Assembly: GCA_964458655.1 (NCBI GenBank)
Contig: CAYWJT010000042.1
Span: 1 to 24,795, forward strand
Direction of reading: 5' to 3'
Length of the DNA stretch: 24,795 bases
Source: CAYWJT01 sp964458655
Lineage (GTDB): Bacteria; Acidobacteriota; Aminicenantia; Aminicenantales; Saccharicenantaceae
In this document: positions 20,232-24,795 of the stretch, piece after piece
How the letters are laid out: each line of letters opens with the position of its first letter
How positions within the stretch are numbered: position 1 is the stretch's first letter
Made by a program: the position numbers and the translations under genes
The notes under the pieces: model-generated
Database searches by the model: none
What the model saw: only the letters and a program-made list of their open reading frames with translations
What the model was told of the DNA's origin: nothing

Positions 20232-22193
20232 CTATTTGACCACGGCTCCGGCCGGCACCTCCCGGTCAAAGAAGGGGATTATGGCCTTGTCGTCGACCAC
20301 GGCGGCCAGCAGCATGGCTTGCGACTCGATGCCCCTGATTACCGCCGGCTTCAGGTTGACGATGACGATGAGCCTCTTGCCGACCAGCTCTTCAGGGGAA
20401 TAGGTCTCGGCGACGCCGGCCACCATCTGCCTCTTCTCGGTGCCGATATCGACCTCGAGCTTGAGGAGCTTCGTGGCCCCGGGGATGCGTTCGGCCTTGA
20501 CGATGTGGCCGACCCTCAGGTCCATTCTCTTGAACTCTTCATACGTGATGATGTCCATGGTCTTGCCTCCTTCGCTTGCGGGACCGGGGCGGGCCTCGGC
20601 CTCGCCGGGCTTATGACCCGCGTCCTCTCCTATGAAGTCCTTCAGGGCCACACGGGGGAAAAGCGGCACCGGGCTGGCGAATATCCGGTCCGGTCCCAGG
20701 TCCTCGAACCTCAAGTCTTCCCAGAGCGTTTCAGCCGGCTTTTTCCTCTCGCCCAATGAGACCCATATCTTTTCCATCGAACCGGGCATGACAGGGTAGG
20801 CCAGGTAGGCGATGCCCCTGATGGCGGCGGCCGCCTGCAGCAGGATCCTTCCCAGCCGTTTCTTCCTGGCCGGGTCCTTGGCCAGCATCCAGGGCTCGCT
20901 CTCGGCCAGGTATTTGTTGACGCTGTTGGTGTAGGCCCAGATCTCTTCGAGCGCCCTGTTGAGGGCGCAGTCGTCAAAAAGCGCGAACGCCTTCTTCTTG
21001 AGCTCTTCGAACTCCAGCCGCAGGGCCCGGTCGGCTTCCTCTTCGGGACCGGGCTCGCCGACCCGGCCGCCGAAGTAGTTCCTGATCATCGTCAGCGTCC
21101 GGTGGACGAGGTTGCCCAGGTCATTGGCCAGGTCGGAGTTCACGCGGTGGACAAAGGCTTCGTGCGAAAAGTTGCCGTCCTGGCCGATTGGAATCTCACG
21201 GAGCAGGAAATAGCGCAGCGGGTCCGGGCCGAAGACCTTCAGTATGTCGTTGGGGTCGAGCACGTTCCCCCTGGACTTGGACATCTTGCTGTCGTCCTTG
21301 AGCCACCAGCCGTGCCCGTAGACCGTCCGGGGCAGGGGCAGGCCGGCGGCCATGAGAAAGGCCGGCCAGAAGACGGCGTGGAAACGCAGGATGTCCTTGC
21401 CGATGAGATGGATGTCCGCCGGCCAGAACCTTTGGAAGCGCGCTTCGTCCCAGTCGAAGCCTATCCCGGTGACATAGTTGTGCAGGGCGTCGAACCAGAC
21501 GTAGATCGTGTGCGCCGGGTCGTCCGGGACCGGGATGCCCCAGCGGACGCTGGTCCGGGTTATGCTCAGGTCCTTGAGCCCCTGTCTGACGAAGCTCACG
21601 ACCTCGTTCATGCGGCCGGCCGGCCGGACGAACCCGGGGTTGGCGGCGTAGTGTTCCAACAGCTTCTCCTGGTAGGCCGAAAGCCGGAAGAAGTAGCATT
21701 CTTCCGAGACCAGGGACGCCTTGCGTCCGCAGTCCGGGCATGTCTTGGCGCCGTCAGGGTCAACGGACACGTCCTCGGCCAGGAAGTTCTCCTCGCTGGT
21801 GCAGTACCAGCCCTGGTAGGTGCCTTTGTAGATGTCGCCCCTGTCCTTCAGTCGTTGGAATAGCTTCCGCACCCCTTGCTCATGCCGCGGGTCGGTGGTG
21901 CGGATGAACCCGTCGTAGCCTATGTTCAGGGCCCCCCATAGGTCCTGGAACCGGACGACGACCTCATCGGCCAGCGCCCGGGGCGTCATGCCCCTGGCCG
22001 CCGCCGCCTTTTCTATTTTCTGGCCGTGCTCGTCCGTCCCGGTCAGGAAGAACACGTCCTTGCCGGCGAGCTTCTCGAAGCGGGCCAGCGCGTCCGCGAT
22101 TATGGTGGTGTAGGCGTGGCCGATGTGGGGGACGTCGTTCACATAGTAGATCGGCGTCGTTATATAGAAAGCGTTCTCAGACCTCTTTGCCAA
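20232..22193 (-). CDS. metG: methionyl-tRNA synthetase with C-terminal tRNA-binding domain
   Basis: This encodes 653 residues and charges tRNA-Met. The class I catalytic core has a literal HIGH (23-26, after NDVP) and KMSKS at 303-307. A metal knuckle in the connective peptide shows Cys131 and Cys152/Cys155. The helical anticodon-binding domain lies at about 380-520. From about 545 a Trbp111/EMAP-type OB domain (FKRMDLRVGHIVKAERIPGA) adds general tRNA binding and dimerisation. The start is TTG at 22193; no ATG or GTG is nearby, and GGAGGAG lies seven bases upstream. The start lies inside folE (17-base overlap), so translation is probably coupled. Confidence 0.95.
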   Translation of the reverse strand: MAKRSENAFYITTPIYYVNDVPHIGHAYTTIIADALARFEKLAGKDVFFLTGTDEHGQKIEKAAAARGMTPRALADEVVVRFQDLWGALNIGYDGFIRTTDPRHEQGVRKLFQRLKDRGDIYKGTYQGWYCTSEENFLAEDVSVDPDGAKTCPDCGRKASLVSEECYFFRLSAYQEKLLEHYAANPGFVRPAGRMNEVVSFVRQGLKDLSITRTSVRWGIPVPDDPAHTIYVWFDALHNYVTGIGFDWDEARFQRFWPADIHLIGKDILRFHAVFWPAFLMAAGLPLPRTVYGHGWWLKDDSKMSKSRGNVLDPNDILKVFGPDPLRYFLLREIPIGQDGNFSHEAFVHRVNSDLANDLGNLVHRTLTMIRNYFGGRVGEPGPEEEADRALRLEFEELKKKAFALFDDCALNRALEEIWAYTNSVNKYLAESEPWMLAKDPARKKRLGRILLQAAAAIRGIAYLAYPVMPGSMEKIWVSLGERKKPAETLWEDLRFEDLGPDRIFASPVPLFPRVALKDFIGEDAGHKPGEAEARPGPASEGGKTMDIITYEEFKRMDLRVGHIVKAERIPGATKLLKLEVDIGTEKRQMVAGVAETYSPEELVGKRLIVIVNLKPAVIRGIESQAMLLAAVVDDKAIIPFFDREVPAGAVVK

Positions 22194-22758
22194 TGGTCGC
22201 TCCTCCTCGTATCAGCATCATGGCTTCGTTCCTCGTGGCGGGGTTCGTCCTGAAGGAACCCCTGACCGCCGAGGTCACCGTGATCGAGCGCGGCTTCTTG
22301 GCGCCGCGCATCGAGAGACACATGTGCTCGGCCTCGATGACGACCATGACGCCCAGGGGCTTCAGGTGCCTGTCGATGAGGTCGGCGACCTGCTTGGTCA
22401 GCCGCTCCTGGACCTGAAGCCGCCTGGCCATGACCTCCACGACCCTGGCGATCTTGCTCAGCCCGACGATCCTGCCGGCCTTGGGGATGTAGGCCACGTG
22501 GGCGACACCCGCGAACGGCAGGAGATGATGCTCGCACATGGAATAGAGCGGTATGTTCTTGATGATGACCATCTCGTCGTGCTTTTCGGCCTCGATGGGC
22601 GTCAGGTTCCTGACGGCCTCAGCTTCGCTGCCGCCGAGGATCTCTTCGAACATCTCGGCCACGCGGCGGGGCGTGCCCTGGATGCCGGGCCGTTTCGGGT
22701 CCTCGCCGATGCCCTCGAGCATCAGCCTGACGCCCTGTTCGATCTTCTTCTTGTTCAT
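22177..22758 (-). CDS. folE: GTP cyclohydrolase I
   Basis: This encodes 193 residues from ATG 22758, with AGGAG five bases upstream. It converts GTP to 7,8-dihydroneopterin triphosphate, the first step to folate or tetrahydrobiopterin, or to queuosine. Zinc ligands Cys75 and His78 (SMCEHHLLPF) and Cys147 (EAEHMCLSMRG) are present, as are GLSKIAR and the TSAVRGSF segment. An upstream in-frame ATG at 22785 forms ATGA with the larC stop and would add nine residues. I preferred the internal start for its ribosome-binding site, but both could be used. The 3' end overlaps metG. Confidence 0.95.
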   Translation of the reverse strand: MNKKKIEQGVRLMLEGIGEDPKRPGIQGTPRRVAEMFEEILGGSEAEAVRNLTPIEAEKHDEMVIIKNIPLYSMCEHHLLPFAGVAHVAYIPKAGRIVGLSKIARVVEVMARRLQVQERLTKQVADLIDRHLKPLGVMVVIEAEHMCLSMRGAKKPRSITVTSAVRGSFRTNPATRNEAMMLIRGGATIGKEV

Positions 22759-22781
22759 GGTTGCTCCTGGTGCGCGCCGGC

Positions 22782-23960
22782 TCATCGCGGTCCGCGGCGC
22801 TTCTTCGCGGCCAGCTCCATGATCTCCTTGAGCGGTCTGCCGCTGGCCGAGGCGGCCTTGAGGCAGTCTTCGTATTCCGGACCGACGTTGACCACGCGTC
22901 CGTCGAGCAGGCCCAGCTTGAGCCTGACCCGGCCGCCCGGGACTGCGATCGTCTCGTACTTCCTCTCAAGAACCCGCCTCTCGACAGGGTAGTAACGGAC
23001 CCCGAGCGACGTCGTTTCCCGGAAGACGAGCTCGATGAGGCCGTCGAGATTCTCGGCGCCGGCGAGTACGGTCAATTTCGTCCCCAGACGGTTCTTTTTC
23101 ATGACCACCGGCGCCAGGTTGACGTCGAGCGCGCCCGCGGCCAGGGCCCTGTCCAGGAAATGGGCCAGCAGTTGCGGCTGGGCGTCGTCCACGACCGATT
23201 CGACCACGAACAGCCGCCGGTCCGGTGCGACGGCCCGGACGTCGCCGTAAAAAGCGCGCAGCACGTTGGGGAAACCCGGGAAGTCCCGGGCGCCAGCGCC
23301 GCGGCCGATTCTTTGGTAGGCTAGCTCCGGGAACTTGACGAACTTGCGAACGGTCGCCGCCAAGATGGCCGCGCCCGTCGGCGTGACGAGTTCCGCGTCG
23401 GCATAAGCCGAGTAGACCGGGACGCCCTTGAGCAGTTCGGCGGTGGCCGGCGCGGGCACCGGCAGGACGCCGTGCGCCGTCCGGACCGAACCCGAGCCCA
23501 GGTTGAGAGGCGAGGCCAGGATCTCAGAGACGTCGAGGGCCTCGAGCAGGTAGGAGGCCCCGAGTATATCGACCAAGGCGTCGTCGGCCCCCGCCTCGTG
23601 CAGGTGGGCCGTCCGGAAGGATGTGCCGTGGACGCGCGCCTCGGCCTCAAACAGTCTGTGGAACACGGCCAGGGCCCTGTCCTTGACGGCCGTCGAGAAG
23701 CCGGAGCGGCCGATGACCCGGGCGACGTCGGCGAAGGTCCTGGGGCGGCCATTCCGGCCGGCCACCCGGACGTCGACTCGCAGCGCGCGCAGGCCGGCCC
23801 GCCTGACCCGCGCCGTGCTGACCTCCACAGGCAATCTGAGCCGGGCGACCTTTTCCCTGAAAAGCTCTCGGTCGACACCCAGGTCGAGGAGCGCGGCCAG
23901 GATCATGTCGCCGCTCGCTCCCGCTGAAGCGTCGAAATAAACGAACTTTCCCGCGGTCAT
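22782..23960 (-). CDS. larC: nickel insertion protein LarC (pyridinium thioacid mononucleotide nickel chelatase)
   Basis: This encodes 392 residues. LarC inserts nickel into the bis-thiocarboxylic pyridinium mononucleotide to finish the nickel-pincer cofactor first found in lactate racemase. The N-terminus YFDASAGASGDMILAALLD is the family signature; HLHEAGADDALVDILG, TAHGVLPVPAPAT and TPTGAAIL follow. The C-terminal metal-binding half is fused in the same frame. In Lactiplantibacillus plantarum these halves need a ribosomal frameshift. No larA, larB or larE lies in the window. GGAGAG precedes the ATG. It heads the larC-folE-metG operon. Confidence 0.92.
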   Translation of the reverse strand: MTAGKFVYFDASAGASGDMILAALLDLGVDRELFREKVARLRLPVEVSTARVRRAGLRALRVDVRVAGRNGRPRTFADVARVIGRSGFSTAVKDRALAVFHRLFEAEARVHGTSFRTAHLHEAGADDALVDILGASYLLEALDVSEILASPLNLGSGSVRTAHGVLPVPAPATAELLKGVPVYSAYADAELVTPTGAAILAATVRKFVKFPELAYQRIGRGAGARDFPGFPNVLRAFYGDVRAVAPDRRLFVVESVVDDAQPQLLAHFLDRALAAGALDVNLAPVVMKKNRLGTKLTVLAGAENLDGLIELVFRETTSLGVRYYPVERRVLERKYETIAVPGGRVRLKLGLLDGRVVNVGPEYEDCLKAASASGRPLKEIMELAAKKRRGPR

Positions 23961-24001
23961 AGATACTCTCCGGCCCGGCCCGCCGGCCGAGCGCTCCCCT
24001 T

Positions 24002-24030
24002 AGGATATAGCGCCGGCCGGTTCAGGTCAA
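24002..24030 (-). promoter_or_regulatory. Probable sigma-70 promoter of larC-folE-metG
   Basis: On the minus strand TTGACC (24030-24025) and TATCCT (24007-24002) are 17 bases apart. The start would be near 23995, giving a leader of about 35 bases with the GGAGAG site. The -35 overlaps one copy of a nine-base direct repeat. Confidence 0.5.
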
Positions 24031-24041
24031 CAGGTTCAGGT
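24019..24041. repeat. Direct repeat GGTTCAGGT x2 at the larC -35 region
   Basis: GGTTCAGGT occurs at 24019-24027 and again at 24033-24041, 14 bases apart start to start. The first copy overlaps the -35 of the larC promoter. It could be an operator, or chance in a short gap. Confidence 0.35.
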
Positions 24042-24092
24042 TTCTAAGATGGATGATAGAGAGGCTCATAAAGCCCCGAGACGCCGCCGGGC

Positions 24093-24122
24093 TTGACTGA
24101 GCAGCGGCGAAAAAAGTATAAA
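24093..24122 (+). promoter_or_regulatory. Probable sigma-70 promoter for mtnP
   Basis: TTGACT (24093-24098) and TATAAA (24117-24122) are 18 bases apart, with an A-tract just before the -10. Transcription would start near 24129, with GGAGGAG at 24141-24147 before the ATG. Confidence 0.6.
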
Positions 24123-24149
24123 TCCTTGTTCATCCCACGTGGAGGAGTC

Positions 24150-24795
24150 ATGCAGCATCAAACCGTGCCGGAATCAGGACGGGCTTCCATAGGCATCTTC
24201 GGCGGCACCGGCCTTTATGAGGTCGAGGGTCTGGAGGATATTTCGGAAATCAGACTCGACACCCCCTTCGGCCGGCCCTCGGACCCGTTCGTCGTCGGCA
24301 CGCTAGAGGGCAAGCGGGTGGCGTTCCTCAGCCGGCACGGCCGCGGCCACCGCCTCCTCCCGGCCGAGGTCAACTACCGCGCCAACATCTACGCCCTGAA
24401 AGCCCTGGGGGCGACCAGGCTCGTCTCGGTCAACTCGGTGGGCTCGCTCCGGGAGGATTTCAGGCCTCGGGACATCGTCCTGGCCGACCAGTTCTTCGAC
24501 CGGACGTGCCGCCAGGCCACCTTCTTCGGCGAAGGCCTCGTGGCCCACGTGGGGATAGGACATCCGGTCTGCCCGGTTCTCTCCCGGGTCCTTTTCGAGG
24601 CTGCGCGCGGGCTGGGAGCGCGGGTCCACGAGCGCGGCACCTACCTGTGCATGGAAGGGCCGGCTTTCTCGACCAGGGCCGAGTCGCTGGCCTACCGGTC
24701 CTGGGGCTGCGACATAATCGGCATGACGGCGGCCACCGAGGCCAAGCTGGCCCGGGAAGCCGAGCTCTGCTACGCGACCCTCTGCCTGGTCACCG
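24150..24795 (+). CDS. mtnP: S-methyl-5'-thioadenosine phosphorylase, N-terminal part (3' end outside window)
   Basis: The frame from ATG 24150 stays open to the window edge for 215 codons. The product cleaves methylthioadenosine with phosphate to adenine and methylthioribose-1-phosphate, in purine and methionine salvage. The phosphate-binding IGIFGGTGLYE is near residues 14-24. The family block LSRHGRGHRLLPAEVNYRAN is near 60-80, then VNSVGSLRED, and the purine-site region CMEGPAFSTRAES leads to IIGMTAATEAKLAREAELCYA. The GMTAATEA form fits the methylthioadenosine branch rather than plain purine nucleoside phosphorylases, although a methylthioinosine enzyme cannot be excluded. GGAGGAG is the ribosome-binding site. 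It is divergent from larC. Confidence 0.93.
   Translation, partial: MQHQTVPESGRASIGIFGGTGLYEVEGLEDISEIRLDTPFGRPSDPFVVGTLEGKRVAFLSRHGRGHRLLPAEVNYRANIYALKALGATRLVSVNSVGSLREDFRPRDIVLADQFFDRTCRQATFFGEGLVAHVGIGHPVCPVLSRVLFEAARGLGARVHERGTYLCMEGPAFSTRAESLAYRSWGCDIIGMTAATEAKLAREAELCYATLCLVT

Overview
The window is a GC-rich stretch of bacterial chromosome, dense with genes on both strands. An outer-membrane beta-barrel protein, three probable lipoproteins and a membrane-bound lytic transglycosylase point to a diderm (Gram-negative-type) organism. Every ribosomal protein with a zinc/non-zinc choice here is the zinc form (L24, S14, L36, S4), and adenylate kinase has a zinc LID. Together with frequent AGG and ATA codons in high-GC DNA, this fits an Acidobacteriota-like lineage, possibly Aminicenantes. 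That placement is inference, not read from a marker.

Bases 1-9614 (+) are the distal part of the S10/spc/alpha ribosomal superoperon in canonical order: rplX (3' end only), rplE, rpsN, rpsH, rplF, rplR, rpsE, rpmD, rplO, secY, adk, map, infA, rpmJ, rpsM, rpsK, rpsD, rpoA, rplQ. Neighbours overlap or lie within a few tens of bases, and I see no internal promoter or terminator. It supplies ribosomal proteins, the Sec channel, nucleotide supply for translation, N-terminal Met removal, IF-1 and the RNA polymerase alpha subunit.

Bases 9625-13526 hold a cell-wall group. It contains an exported SH3b-NlpC/P60 peptidase (-), a divergent exported L-Ala-D/L-Glu-type dipeptide epimerase (+), and an MltD-like lytic transglycosylase lipoprotein with two LysM repeats (-). 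Together they suggest degradation of murein, in part outside the cytoplasm.

Bases 13608-17322 (-) carry galE, overlapped by a tRNA nucleotidyltransferase/poly(A)-polymerase-family gene with an HD domain. Upstream is a lipoprotein of the bleomycin-hydrolase-like C1 peptidases. Divergent from it is an exported protein with LEA14/WHy-like domains (+). A 308-base gene-free region follows (18289-18596), holding an unassigned extended stem-loop and a clear rho-independent terminator.

Bases 18597-20207 hold an outer-membrane beta-barrel gene (-) with a near-perfect sigma-54 promoter, and the divergent tRNA t6A gene tsaC/sua5 (+). Bases 20232-23960 are a three-gene operon on the minus strand, larC-folE-metG in transcription order. 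A divergent methylthioadenosine phosphorylase gene (mtnP, +) runs off the right edge.

I found no tRNA, rRNA, CRISPR array, insertion sequence or prophage. The most unusual items are the sigma-54 promoter overlapped by an extended sigma-70 -10 box, the exported dipeptide epimerase next to an NlpC/P60 peptidase, the stem-loop at 18348-18402, and the near-leaderless layout of the mltD promoter. I did not find a convincing wholly new multi-gene system.
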